64,000 bases of DNA from Paenibacillus nasutitermitis (GTDB lineage: Bacteria; Bacillota; Bacilli; Paenibacillales; Paenibacillaceae): positions 1,116,001 through 1,180,000 of the forward strand of contig NZ_BMHP01000003.1 in assembly GCF_014641075.1 (NCBI RefSeq). Reading direction: 5' to 3'. Both the position numbers and the translations under genes were made by a program. Below, in pieces: positions 36,196 through 44,399 of this stretch (position 1 is its first letter; every line of letters starts with the position of its first letter). Under the pieces are notes generated by a model. It made no database searches. It worked only from the letters and a program-made list of their open reading frames with translations, and was not told where the DNA came from.

Positions 36196-37344
36196 TTACC
36201 ATTCCGCGATTACGCCGTCGGCGCTGCGCCAGACGGGATTCTTCCAGTTATGGCCGATCTTGGCCATTTCCCTGACCTTCTCCTCATTGACTTCAATGCC
36301 AAGCCCGGGCTGATCCAGCCGGGCCACATAACCGTCCTTATATTCAAAAACACCCGGATCTGCCAAATAATCAAGCAGATCGGAGCCTTCGTTATAATGG
36401 ATGCCGAGACTCTGTTCCTGGATAAACGCGTTAGGCGTGCAGAAATCCAGCTGCAGCGAGGCCGCCAGCGCAATGGGCCCAAGCGGGCAATGCGGCGCCA
36501 CCGCCACATCGTAGGCTTCTGCCATCGCTGCGATCTTGCGTGTCTCCCATATGCCTCCGGCGTGACTCAGATCCGGCTGAATGATATCAACGCCGCCGGA
36601 GGACAGCAGCTGCTTGAAGCCCCAGCGCGTATACATCCGCTCTCCCGTGGCAATCGGAATGGTGCTGTATCTGGCGATTTCCGCCAGCGCTTCGTTGTTC
36701 TCCGGCAGCACGGGCTCTTCAATAAACATCGGCTTAAAGGGCTCAAGCTCCTTGACCAGAATTTTGGCCATCCCCTTATGCACCCTGCCGTGAAAATCGA
36801 TACCCACCCCCAGTTTGTAGCCGACCGCATCGCGAATCGCAGCAATGCGCGCTACCGCCTCTTCCACCTTGTCATAGGAGTCGATCCATTCCATATCCGA
36901 CGTTCCGTTCATCTTGATGGCGGTATAACCCTCTTCCAGCTTGGCGCGAGCGTCCAACGCCGTATCAGCCGGCCGGTCGCCTCCGATCCAGGCATACACC
37001 TTCATCTTCTCGCGCACCGCGCCGCCAAGCAGCTCGTAGACAGGCACGCCAAGCCGCTTGCCTTTAATGTCCCATAAGGCCTGCTCGATTCCCGACATCG
37101 CGCTGGTCAGAATCGGACCGCCCCGGTAGAATCCGCCGCGGTACATGACCTGCCATAAATCTTCAATATTGCCCGCTTCCTTGCCGATCAAGTATTCGCT
37201 CAATTCCTCTACCGCCGCACGCACCGTTTCCGCGCGCCCTTCCACGATCGGCTCTCCCCAACCGGTAATGCCGTCATCGGTTGTGATTTTGAGAAACAGC
37301 CACCGCGGCGGTACTTTGAACAGTTCCATAGAATGAATTTTCAT
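36196..37344 (-). CDS. dgoD: D-galactonate dehydratase
   Basis: DgoD converts D-galactonate to 2-keto-3-deoxygalactonate, using Mg2+. From the ATG at 37344 the protein has 382 residues, the same length as the E. coli enzyme, and the active site falls at the same numbers. Metal ligands are D183 in GIDFHGR, E209 in FIEEP and E235 in TGERMY. The acid/base histidines are H185 and H285 (APHCPLGP). These define the galactonate branch of the enolase superfamily. GGGGGCTG precedes the start. The FadR-type regulator upstream is the likely controller. The KDG kinase and aldolase that would complete the pathway are not in the window. Confidence 0.93.
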   Translation of the reverse strand: MKIHSMELFKVPPRWLFLKITTDDGITGWGEPIVEGRAETVRAAVEELSEYLIGKEAGNIEDLWQVMYRGGFYRGGPILTSAMSGIEQALWDIKGKRLGVPVYELLGGAVREKMKVYAWIGGDRPADTALDARAKLEEGYTAIKMNGTSDMEWIDSYDKVEEAVARIAAIRDAVGYKLGVGIDFHGRVHKGMAKILVKELEPFKPMFIEEPVLPENNEALAEIARYSTIPIATGERMYTRWGFKQLLSSGGVDIIQPDLSHAGGIWETRKIAAMAEAYDVAVAPHCPLGPIALAASLQLDFCTPNAFIQEQSLGIHYNEGSDLLDYLADPGVFEYKDGYVARLDQPGLGIEVNEEKVREMAKIGHNWKNPVWRSADGVIAEW

Positions 37345-37406
37345 TAGATCAGCCCCCATATCATAGGATGAATTATCATATTTATAATATACATCATATG
37401 AATAAT

Positions 37407-37418
37407 GGTTGTATACCT
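37407..37418 (-). promoter_or_regulatory. Candidate FadR/GntR operator before dgoD
   Basis: GGTTGTATACCT holds a partly palindromic TTGTATAC core like sites bound by FadR-subfamily regulators. On the minus strand it overlaps a weak -35 (TACAAC) with TATATT about 17 bases on, so it could block dgoD transcription. Confidence 0.4.
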
Positions 37419-37431
37419 ATAATCGGGTATT

Positions 37432-37462
37432 AAAAAAAACTCATTTCCTCGTGGGAAATGAG
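37432..37462 (-). terminator. Terminator of the FadR-type regulator gene
   Basis: CTCATTTCC and GGAAATGAG pair, and TTTTTTTTA follows on the minus strand. It separates the regulator from dgoD. Confidence 0.85.
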
Positions 37463-37476
37463 CCCGTGACGATCCG

Positions 37477-38142
37477 TTATTCAGCCGTCCATTCATCGCG
37501 CATATCGATCAGATGCAGTCTCATCAGCTCCCGGGCCTGCTGTGGGTGGCTCTGCATAATCGCCTGCGCGATCAAATAATGGTAAGACGAGGCTTTCTCG
37601 TTCATGCCCGGAATCCGCATCGTATGGCGCCTGCTGTCCAGCAGCACGTCGCCGACCATATTTATCATATGAATCAGAATGTCGTTGTTCGAGGCTTTGG
37701 CAATCAGCTCGTGAAACTCAATATCCTCCTTGAGAAAAGGCTTGCCGGCCTTCACCTTGCGCTGCATCGCTTCGGCGCTTTTCAAGATGGCCTCCTTGTC
37801 TGCCATGGAGGCTTTCTCCGCCGCCAGAGCCGCAAGCTCCGGCTCCATAACCAGACGCGCCTCGGTCAGCTGCATCCAGGAAGCCCGCTCCATCGCGGCC
37901 AGATAACCGTTCGGATTGTCCGAAATCTGATTGCTGATGAACGTGCCTCTTCCCTGCTCGACCGTCAGAATCTTCTGCTTGCCGAGTATCCTTACGGCTT
38001 CCCGGACGGATGAGATGCCTACCTGAAGCTCCTCCGAGATTTCCGCAAGCGTCGGCAAACGATCGCCGGGCTTCCAGATTTCCTGCTCGATCCGCCGTTT
38101 GATTTCATCATAAACTACTTCATAGATCAGCTTCTTCTTCAT
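37477..38142 (-). CDS. FadR-subfamily GntR regulator (probable galactonate regulator)
   Basis: A 221-residue regulator. The N-terminal winged helix is YEVVYDEIKRRIEQEIWKPG through GISSVREAVRILGKQKILTV. The C-terminal FCD domain is all-helical, with candidate metal ligands in DIEFHELIAKASNN and SSYHYLIAQAI. FadR-type proteins bind sugar acids or fatty acids and release DNA. Its place directly upstream of dgoD suggests galactonate or its keto-product as the inducer, as for E. coli DgoR. GGAGAGCG precedes the ATG. A terminator separates the two genes. Confidence 0.9.
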   Translation of the reverse strand: MKKKLIYEVVYDEIKRRIEQEIWKPGDRLPTLAEISEELQVGISSVREAVRILGKQKILTVEQGRGTFISNQISDNPNGYLAAMERASWMQLTEARLVMEPELAALAAEKASMADKEAILKSAEAMQRKVKAGKPFLKEDIEFHELIAKASNNDILIHMINMVGDVLLDSRRHTMRIPGMNEKASSYHYLIAQAIMQSHPQQARELMRLHLIDMRDEWTAE

Positions 38143-38195
38143 GCTTCACGCTCTCCACCCGCAAAATTCCTTTTTTTCAACTGCTGTCCGCTATT

Positions 38196-38957
38196 TCATT
38201 TCAATGTATTCATAAAGACCATGCCATTCAGGTAACGCCTCGCAAGCGAATGAAAGCAAGACGTATGCACGGAAATGAGCGCGACATGGAGCGCATTTTG
38301 CAGCGCATCCCTTTGTTCTTCTGCAAAGCCCGGCAGGCCGGCTACGAACTCGCCGGTCAGCTTGCCGATCATTTGATCCCATTTGGAAATCAGGTCGTTC
38401 CGCTCTCCTTCATAAGCCCGGTAATGCCCATCAAGCTCCTCAAACAGCTCGGCATAAGCGGCATAAAAGTTCAACGGGCATAGCAGCTGCGGATGCCTGC
38501 CATCAGTGCCGGTGACGGGAAACACGATTTCGAACAGCTTGCGGATGGCCTCGTAATCCAGTGCCGACCGCAAATCCTCAATAATAAAAAACAGCGATGC
38601 CTGCTGCAGGGAATATTTTTTCCCTTCTTCAGCCAAGCCGATAAAATCTTTAAAATCCCGTTTTACCCAGTTCTGTACCGATGTTGCGGAAAAATGGGTG
38701 TACTCAATTTGCGATCCCAAGGATACGATATCATGTAGGGATAATGCCGGGTTCATATCGGACTTGATCATCCGCTCCATCACGGGGGGCAGGGCAGTAG
38801 AAACAAAAGCGGACATGGAAATCCCCTGGTCTTTTTCTCTTTGGATATGCGATCTCCAGGTTTCCTGGATGATGGAAAGCGGCGACCGCGCGGATTGTTT
38901 ATTTATAGAAAGAAGGAGCTCAGCCATCTCCTTGCGGGTAAACGTTAATGTTTGCAT
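38196..38957 (-). CDS. DUF1836 domain protein
   Basis: A 253-residue cytoplasmic protein. The stretch IEYTHFSATSVQNWVKRDFK followed by EEGKKYSLQQASLFFIIEDL is the DUF1836 signature, which resembles a MerR-like DNA-binding motif in some members. The rest is helical with no other domain. Function is unknown, but a transcription role is often assumed. GAGGTGTGAGG precedes the ATG. It is divergent from the CNNM-type gene at 39184. Confidence 0.85.
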   Translation of the reverse strand: MQTLTFTRKEMAELLLSINKQSARSPLSIIQETWRSHIQREKDQGISMSAFVSTALPPVMERMIKSDMNPALSLHDIVSLGSQIEYTHFSATSVQNWVKRDFKDFIGLAEEGKKYSLQQASLFFIIEDLRSALDYEAIRKLFEIVFPVTGTDGRHPQLLCPLNFYAAYAELFEELDGHYRAYEGERNDLISKWDQMIGKLTGEFVAGLPGFAEEQRDALQNALHVALISVHTSCFHSLARRYLNGMVFMNTLK

Positions 38958-39104
38958 GCCTCACACCTCGAATCGTTCTTATGAACTTATCATAAAACTG
39001 ACTTGCGGATGTGTCAAAGCGTTAAAGTCAAGGTGCGGACCTTCTTTTGCCTGATAAGCCATCGAAATCAGACCTATATCCGCTAAAATGGGCGATTCAT
39101 GACT

Positions 39105-39147
39105 TTGTAGTTTATGTAAAATCCCTGTAGAATAAGTTCTTAAGAAC
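39105..39147 (+). promoter_or_regulatory. Promoter with palindrome before the CNNM-type gene
   Basis: TTGTAG (39105-39110), 17 bases and TAGAAT (39128-39133) form a promoter. The 12-base palindrome GTTCTTAAGAAC (39136-39147) lies at the expected start point, where a repressor could bind. Confidence 0.55.
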
Positions 39148-39183
39148 CACTAATAAGAATTACTCAAAAGAGGGAAGGTCGTT

Positions 39184-40497
39184 ATGGCTCTAAATTTTGT
39201 TTTAATCGCTTTGCTGATTATTCTCACGGCATTCTTCGTTGCCACCGAATTCGCCATTATCAAGCTGCGCGGAAGCCGTGTCGATCAGATGGTGCTGGAG
39301 GGCAAGAAAAATGCTTTGGCCGTACAAAAAGTTACCACCCACCTGGATGCCTACTTGTCCGCTTGTCAGCTTGGTATTACCATTACCGCTCTGGGTCTCG
39401 GCTGGCTCGGTGAACCAACGGTGGAGAAGCTGCTTCATCCCGTATTTAGCCAATTGGCAATTGGAGACAGCTTGAGCCATATCCTCTCCATGATTATTGC
39501 GCTTGCCGTTATGACTTACCTTCATGTAGTCATCGGTGAACTGGCGCCTAAAACGTTAGCCATCCAAAAAGCAGAGCAGATTACAGTGATCGTAGCTCCT
39601 CTGATTATTATTTTCTATAAAATCATGTACCCTTTCATCTGGCTGTTGAACGGCTCGGCCAACGGACTTGTCCGTCTGTTCGGAATGAAACCCGCCAGCG
39701 AGCATGAAGAGGCGCATTCAGAAGAAGAAATCCGCATTATTCTCTCGGACAGCTATCAGAGCGGCAAAATCAACAAAGCGGAATATGGTTATGTAAACCG
39801 GATCTTCGCCTTTGATGACCTGCTCGCCCGGGAAATTATGATTCCGCGTACCGATATGGTGTGTTTATATGCAAACAAATCCCTTTCCGAGAATCTTGCC
39901 ATTATCAAAAAAGAACAATATACCCGTTTCCCTGTCGCTATGGATAATAAAGATCAGATTATCGGAACTATTAATACAAAACAGTTCTTCCTGAAGTATG
40001 ACAATAATCCTTCCTTTGACTTCAGTACGCTGCTGCAGCCGGTGATGACGATTCCCGAGGTCATGCCCGTAGACAGCCTCCTTAAAAAAATGCAAAAGGA
40101 ACGCGTCCATATCGCCCTTCTGGTCGATGAATATGGAGGTACCTCAGGGCTAATTACGATTGAGGATATCATTGAGGAAATTGTCGGCGAAATTCGCGAT
40201 GAATTCGACAGCGACGAGAAGAAAGAAATTGAACCCCTTGGTGAAAACCGGTATTTGGTGGAGGGCGTTGTACTCATAACAGAGATCAACCGGCTTCTGG
40301 GAACCGATCTTGAGCATGACGATGTCGATTCCATCGGAGGCTGGCTGTACAGCAGGCAGCCTGAACTCAAGGAAAATATAGAATGGCGATTCGAGGATCT
40401 GAGCTTTATTATCCGCGAGAAAGTCAAACAACGGATTTTGAGAATCGAAATTCATCACTTGGCCGGTTCGCAGCTCGTTGAAGGAGCATCCCTATAA
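39184..40497 (+). CDS. CNNM/HlyC-family protein (hemolysin-family, possible Mg2+/metal transport)
   Basis: A 437-residue membrane protein. The N-terminal DUF21/CNNM domain (about 1-190) has several membrane segments and the conserved stretch FFVATEFAIIKLRGSRVDQM. Two CBS domains follow (EIMIPRTDMVCLYANKSLSE near residue 219, then VMTIPEVMPVDSLLKKMQKE). A CorC_HlyC domain ends the chain (LVEGVVLITEINRLLGTD). Such proteins act in magnesium efflux or resistance in bacteria, but some are called hemolysins by old annotation. AAGAGGGAAGG precedes the ATG. A strong terminator follows. Confidence 0.92.
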   Translation: MALNFVLIALLIILTAFFVATEFAIIKLRGSRVDQMVLEGKKNALAVQKVTTHLDAYLSACQLGITITALGLGWLGEPTVEKLLHPVFSQLAIGDSLSHILSMIIALAVMTYLHVVIGELAPKTLAIQKAEQITVIVAPLIIIFYKIMYPFIWLLNGSANGLVRLFGMKPASEHEEAHSEEEIRIILSDSYQSGKINKAEYGYVNRIFAFDDLLAREIMIPRTDMVCLYANKSLSENLAIIKKEQYTRFPVAMDNKDQIIGTINTKQFFLKYDNNPSFDFSTLLQPVMTIPEVMPVDSLLKKMQKERVHIALLVDEYGGTSGLITIEDIIEEIVGEIRDEFDSDEKKEIEPLGENRYLVEGVVLITEINRLLGTDLEHDDVDSIGGWLYSRQPELKENIEWRFEDLSFIIREKVKQRILRIEIHHLAGSQLVEGASL

Positions 40498-40512
40498 AAG
40501 AACGAAAATGCG

Positions 40513-40559
40513 TAAGACAACCACCTGCAGGGATAACGCTGCGGCGGTTGTCTTTTTTT
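40513..40559 (+). terminator. Terminator of the CNNM-type gene
   Basis: AGACAACCACC and GGCGGTTGTCT pair with an inner CTGCAG-like stem and are followed by TTTTTTG. Confidence 0.85.
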
Positions 40560-40658
40560 GCGCTTGCAGCCGTTGGATCACGCATTTCATCCGGTGCCGT
40601 AGGCAAGCTATTCCGGGTATCACTTCAGTCCACGGCTTGCTCCAAGTTCACATCTTGG

Positions 40659-40717
40659 TTGACAAGAAACGAAATGGTGTCCTATAATATCAATTAGGAA
40701 ACCATTTGGTTTCCTAA
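40659..40717 (+). promoter_or_regulatory. Consensus promoter with a 24-base palindromic operator (SRPBCC/ArsR operon)
   Basis: TTGACA (40659-40664), 18 bases and TATAAT (40683-40688) match the consensus exactly. Six bases on, TTAGGAAACCA (40694-40704) and its exact complement (40707-40717) flank a TT centre. The palindrome covers the start point, so a bound dimer would block transcription. The ArsR-type protein of the same operon is the likely ligand of this site. Confidence 0.8.
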
Positions 40718-40785
40718 ACAAATACAAACAGGGAGCACACTATAAGCAAAGCAGCTTGCCCAAATCATATAATCGGAGGCTAATC

Positions 40786-41211
40786 ATGGATAATAACACG
40801 CCAGACACGCTGCCGGATATCCGGCAGACACATGTATTTAACGCACCTATTCAGAAGGTTTGGGACGCCGTCGCCACATCGGAAGGAATCGCCGCCTGGT
40901 TTATGCCCAATAATTTCAAACCGGAGGCAGGCTATGAATTTCATCTGGAAGCCGGTCCCTTTGGCCAATCCCCCTGCAAGGTGACGGAAATCGATCCGCC
41001 AAACCGTCTGTCCTTCAACTGGGGCAAGGACTGGTCGCTGACCTTCGAGCTAACAGATCTGGCAGGCAAGACGGAAATCACGCTCATTCATTCCGGCTGG
41101 GATGCGGACAAGGTTACCGAATTCGGCCAATCCCATACGCAAATTCGCGAGAATATGGCTCAAGGCTGGGCCGGCCTTACTGTCGCTTTGGGCAAATATG
41201 TCGAAGCGTGA
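40786..41211 (+). CDS. SRPBCC/AHSA1-domain protein
   Basis: A 141-residue single-domain protein of the START-like fold. The N-terminal strand QTHVFNAPIQKVWDAVATSE and the later ITLIHSGWDADKVTEFGQSH match the AHSA1-like family, whose members bind hydrophobic ligands. AATCGGAGG precedes the ATG at 40786. The end overlaps the start of the ArsR gene by 14 bases, so the pair is one operon. This pairing of ArsR regulator and SRPBCC protein is common in Gram-positives, but the ligand is unknown. Confidence 0.9.
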   Translation: MDNNTPDTLPDIRQTHVFNAPIQKVWDAVATSEGIAAWFMPNNFKPEAGYEFHLEAGPFGQSPCKVTEIDPPNRLSFNWGKDWSLTFELTDLAGKTEITLIHSGWDADKVTEFGQSHTQIRENMAQGWAGLTVALGKYVEA

Positions 41212-41578
41212 TGCGGCCGCATCCGAACCGAAGCACGATGTTTTCCAGGCGATAGCCGATCCCACCCGCCGCAGTATGCTGATGCTTCTGGACGGCAAGG
41301 AGCTTCCCGTCAACAGCATCACCGGCCATTATCCCATGACCCGGACAGCGGTATCCAAGCATCTTCGCATTCTGACGGATGCCGGTCTGCTGCGCGAGCG
41401 CAAGGTCGGCCGGGAGACCCGCTACCGGCTTGATCCCGAACCGCTGCTGGAGCTGAAGCGATGGCTCGCTTATTACGAGCGGTACTGGGACAACAAAATG
41501 TCCGCGCTCCGGCGTTATGTGGAGGAAGACCATTCGCCAGGCGACCTTCCGCTTTTGGGGAAATCAGAAGAAAAATAA
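41198..41578 (+). CDS. ArsR-family repressor
   Basis: A 126-residue winged-helix repressor. The helix-turn-helix reads FQAIADPTRRSMLMLLDGKE, then YPMTRTAVSKHLRILTDAGL and RKVGRETRYRLDPEPL. No metal-binding cysteines (CxC) are visible, so it probably does not sense arsenic or zinc. The true start is the ATG at 41198, inside the SRPBCC gene. Longer in-frame openings begin at 41102. It should repress its own operon through the palindrome at 40694-40717. Confidence 0.9.
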   Translation: MSKRDAAASEPKHDVFQAIADPTRRSMLMLLDGKELPVNSITGHYPMTRTAVSKHLRILTDAGLLRERKVGRETRYRLDPEPLLELKRWLAYYERYWDNKMSALRRYVEEDHSPGDLPLLGKSEEK

Positions 41579-41687
41579 CAACCGGTAGGATAAAGAACCT
41601 TGCTCCGTTTGACAGATAACGGGCAAGGTTCTTCTTTTCGCCCAGGCAGCCAGCCCCCCATCTGGTGAAGACGTGGCAGGGATGTCG

Positions 41688-42590
41688 CTATTTGTTTAGT
41701 TTCCATTTGCAGATCATGACCAGCTCTTGTCCTTGCAGCTCGGCGCTCAGGCTCCCGTTCATCTTCATCATCAAACTGCGGGCTATGGATAGCCCAAGTC
41801 CCGTTCCTTCGCCTGATCTTGTCTGATCCGCCGTATAGAAACGGTCGAACAGCCTATTCAGATCGTTCCCCGCCAAATCCTTCGCTTCATTGGCGATGGT
41901 TAACATGACCGTATCCGGTCTTTTGCTAAGGCTGATCCGCACTTCGCCGCTCGTATGCTTGATTGTATTCAAGAGCAAATTTTCCGCCACCCGCCTCACT
42001 GCCGATTCATCCGCATAGATAACAACCTCAGACTCGGGCAGTTGAAGCAGCGGTGTGATGCGCTGTTCCTCAAACCGGTCGAACAATCCCATGACAATGT
42101 CCGGAAGCAAGTTATTCAATCGCAGCCTTTCTGTCTTCATCGGGTAATCGGGTGACTCAATGACCGACAGCTCAAAAAAATCATTCAGCAGCCCTTGGAG
42201 CCGCTTGGTGCGGTTTTTTACGACAAGGACATAGGTCTGTTTCTCTTCAAGGGTTAATTCATCGGATTCTAGGAGCTGAATATAACCGAAAATCGACGTG
42301 AGCGGCGTTCGGATATCATGGGAAATGTTAGCGACGGCCTGTCTGAGCTCATTCTCGGTGCGCCTTTGTTGTGCTTGGGCCTCCACCACCAGATCCGACT
42401 GGCGGTTGACTTCTGCTGCAAGCGATTCGATCTGCCGGTCAAAGTAGGTCAGGTCTATTTTCTTCGCTGTCCCGCCGTTGTTGTATTGCCGGAGCTGGCT
42501 TGCCATCCGTTTCAGCTCTCTGGTCACAAGCAAAAGGCGGATCAGAAGAAACGCCGCCGTTATAACTGAAAGTATCGTTATAAATAGCAT
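41688..42590 (-). CDS. Sensor histidine kinase of an ABC-exporter unit
   Basis: A 300-residue kinase with one clear N-terminal membrane segment (ILSVITAAFLLIRLLLVT) and almost no extracellular part. The phospho-histidine is in ANISHDIRTPLTSIFGYIQL. The ATPase domain has NLLLNTIKH and GEGTGLGLSIARSL. Kinases with so little sensor region usually rely on a partner transporter for the signal. The regulator, ATPase and permease genes lie just upstream on the same strand. The start is preceded by GGATGGGG. Confidence 0.88.
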   Translation of the reverse strand: MLFITILSVITAAFLLIRLLLVTRELKRMASQLRQYNNGGTAKKIDLTYFDRQIESLAAEVNRQSDLVVEAQAQQRRTENELRQAVANISHDIRTPLTSIFGYIQLLESDELTLEEKQTYVLVVKNRTKRLQGLLNDFFELSVIESPDYPMKTERLRLNNLLPDIVMGLFDRFEEQRITPLLQLPESEVVIYADESAVRRVAENLLLNTIKHTSGEVRISLSKRPDTVMLTIANEAKDLAGNDLNRLFDRFYTADQTRSGEGTGLGLSIARSLMMKMNGSLSAELQGQELVMICKWKLNK

Positions 42591-42616
42591 GTTTCCCCAT
42601 CCGCCTTTCCGCCTGA

Positions 42617-43378
42617 CTATTTAATTTCTTTTCTCCGGTAAACCAGAACACCGAGAATCCCCATCACAATCATCGTCAGCACGGGAGTCAGCAGAATGTT
42701 TACAAGCTCTCTGCCCTCCAGCTGCGGTTTGACGATATCTAGCATCAGCTTGAACACCGAATGGTCATATACATCCATAAAGAATGGCATAAAACTGCCC
42801 AGGCCAACCAGAATGGAATCAATCATAATAAAAAATATGAGGAGGAAACCAATCGTCTTGCCGCTGTCTGTAAAAATCGTGGAGAAGAAAGCGGCTATAG
42901 CTGCAAAGCCCGCTGCATAGAGAAGCGTCAAGCCCAATGTGCGCAAGAGAAAACCGGCAGCGTTGTCTACAGGCAGCTCGCCGAAGCTGGAGAGCAAGGA
43001 AGCTACCAGCGTACTGACAACGGGGAAGACCAGGGAAAGGATCATGGACCCCGCCGTAAAACCAATGAGCTTGGCCGAGAAAATCCGGCTTCTGCTGCTG
43101 CCTGAAGATGCAATGGTCTTCATGACACCGGTCGAATATTCGCTGGAGATGAAGAACCCTGCCAGGATGGACAATCCGAATTTAATAATATAAACATTCG
43201 CATCCACGCTGCTCAGGAAAAATTCCGCACCGCTTACGGCCGCGTCTCCATCGTACTGATTATCGATATAATTAATAATCGGATAAGCTGCCGCTATCAG
43301 GAGCACCAGGTAAATCAACATCCGGAATGAACGGTCTTTCCGGAGCTTGTACAATTCCGCCAGAATGAGATTGCTCAT
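42617..43378 (-). CDS. ABC-2 type transporter permease
   Basis: A 253-residue membrane protein with about six segments (FRMLIYLVLLIAAAYPIINY, FGLSILAGFFISSEYSTGVM, and others). It resembles the BcrB and lantibiotic-immunity permeases. SSEYSTGVMKTIAS is typical of that group. The start at 43378 overlaps the ATPase stop in TAATG and has GGGGGTG nine bases before it. Another ATG two codons upstream has poor spacing. It should pair with the ATPase at 43378-44295 as an exporter of peptides or drugs. Confidence 0.88.
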   Translation of the reverse strand: MSNLILAELYKLRKDRSFRMLIYLVLLIAAAYPIINYIDNQYDGDAAVSGAEFFLSSVDANVYIIKFGLSILAGFFISSEYSTGVMKTIASSGSSRSRIFSAKLIGFTAGSMILSLVFPVVSTLVASLLSSFGELPVDNAAGFLLRTLGLTLLYAAGFAAIAAFFSTIFTDSGKTIGFLLIFFIMIDSILVGLGSFMPFFMDVYDHSVFKLMLDIVKPQLEGRELVNILLTPVLTMIVMGILGVLVYRRKEIK

Positions 43379-44295
43379 TACCATGCACCCCCGATCCGCT
43401 TCGTGAAGAAGCTTTCCAGGTCTTCGCCCATCGGCATAAACTCCTGAATTTCAAGCCCCGAAGCGGCAAGCGTTGTCGAGACCTTGCCGGGATGCCCGAG
43501 GTGCGCATACAACCGGATGACTCCGCCTGGCATTACTTCAAAATCGGTTGTATCCAGCTTGTTCTGGATGACCGAGGCCGCCTTGGCCGGCTCATCCACC
43601 TTGATGTGCACATATTGCTGGCATTTCTCATTGAGTTCCTTGACCGTCAGCTGCTCCAGCAGCTCTCCATGATGAATAATCCCGTAATGGCTGGCCAGCA
43701 GGTACAGCTCGCTCAGAATATGGCTGGATATGAGAATTGTAATGCCTCTTTCGCTGTTGAGCCGTTTGAGCAGCTCTCTCATTTCAACGACGCCCATGGG
43801 ATCCAGCCCGTTGGTCGGTTCGTCAAGAATCAGAAATTCCGGATCGCCCAGAAGCGAAATCGCCAGACCCAGCCGCTGTTTCATCCCGAGCGAGAAGTTC
43901 TTCGCCTTTTTTCTGCCGGTCCCCTCAAGCCCGACGATTTCAAGCACCTTGCGCACGCTATCCTTTCCCGGAATCCCGCGCAGAAGCCGGTTCGCCTCCA
44001 CATTCTCGTACGCCGTCATTTGAGGAAACAATGCCGGGCTTTCAATAATCGATCCGATCCGTTTGCGCGCGGCAACAAGGCCGGTTCCTCCGGTTTCCCC
44101 GAACAATTCAACCGTACCGGCAGTCGGAAAAGCAAGTCCTGCCGCAATACGGATGAGTGTCGATTTTCCCGCTCCATTTTGGCCGATAAAGCCATATATG
44201 GATCCTTTCCTGATCGTCAGGTTTACATTGTCCAGCGCTTTGCTGCCCTTGAAGCTTTTGGTCAAATTATGGGTTTGGAGCACATATTCACTCAT
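43378..44295 (-). CDS. ABC transporter ATP-binding protein, BcrA-like
   Basis: The ATPase of an ABC-2 exporter, 305 residues. Walker A is GQNGAGKST, the signature FSLGMKQRLG, Walker B LILDEPTNGLD, and the switch histidine lies in ILISSHILSEL. The C-terminal 80 residues are the usual extension of the BcrA/NatA group. GAGGAGG precedes the ATG. It starts a three-gene run with the permease and kinase. A direct-repeat site likely bound by the neighbouring response regulator lies upstream at 44366-44382. Confidence 0.9.
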   Translation of the reverse strand: MSEYVLQTHNLTKSFKGSKALDNVNLTIRKGSIYGFIGQNGAGKSTLIRIAAGLAFPTAGTVELFGETGGTGLVAARKRIGSIIESPALFPQMTAYENVEANRLLRGIPGKDSVRKVLEIVGLEGTGRKKAKNFSLGMKQRLGLAISLLGDPEFLILDEPTNGLDPMGVVEMRELLKRLNSERGITILISSHILSELYLLASHYGIIHHGELLEQLTVKELNEKCQQYVHIKVDEPAKAASVIQNKLDTTDFEVMPGGVIRLYAHLGHPGKVSTTLAASGLEIQEFMPMGEDLESFFTKRIGGAW

Positions 44296-44365
44296 TTCTC
44301 GTGGCCTCCTCTTAGGTCATAAGTTAAATATAGAAGCGAAAACATAAGAGGAGTTAAAGACAATC

Positions 44366-44382
44366 CTTAAGAAAAGCTTAAG
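44366..44382 (-). promoter_or_regulatory. OmpR-type direct repeat, probable response-regulator site
   Basis: CTTAAG occurs twice with starts 11 bases apart (44366 and 44377). Spacing of one helical turn is typical of OmpR-family binding sites. On the minus strand it lies directly before a TTAACT -35-like box and TATATT -10-like box that lead to the ATPase gene. Confidence 0.6.
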
Positions 44383-44399
44383 ATGCCGCCAAGGGCCGA

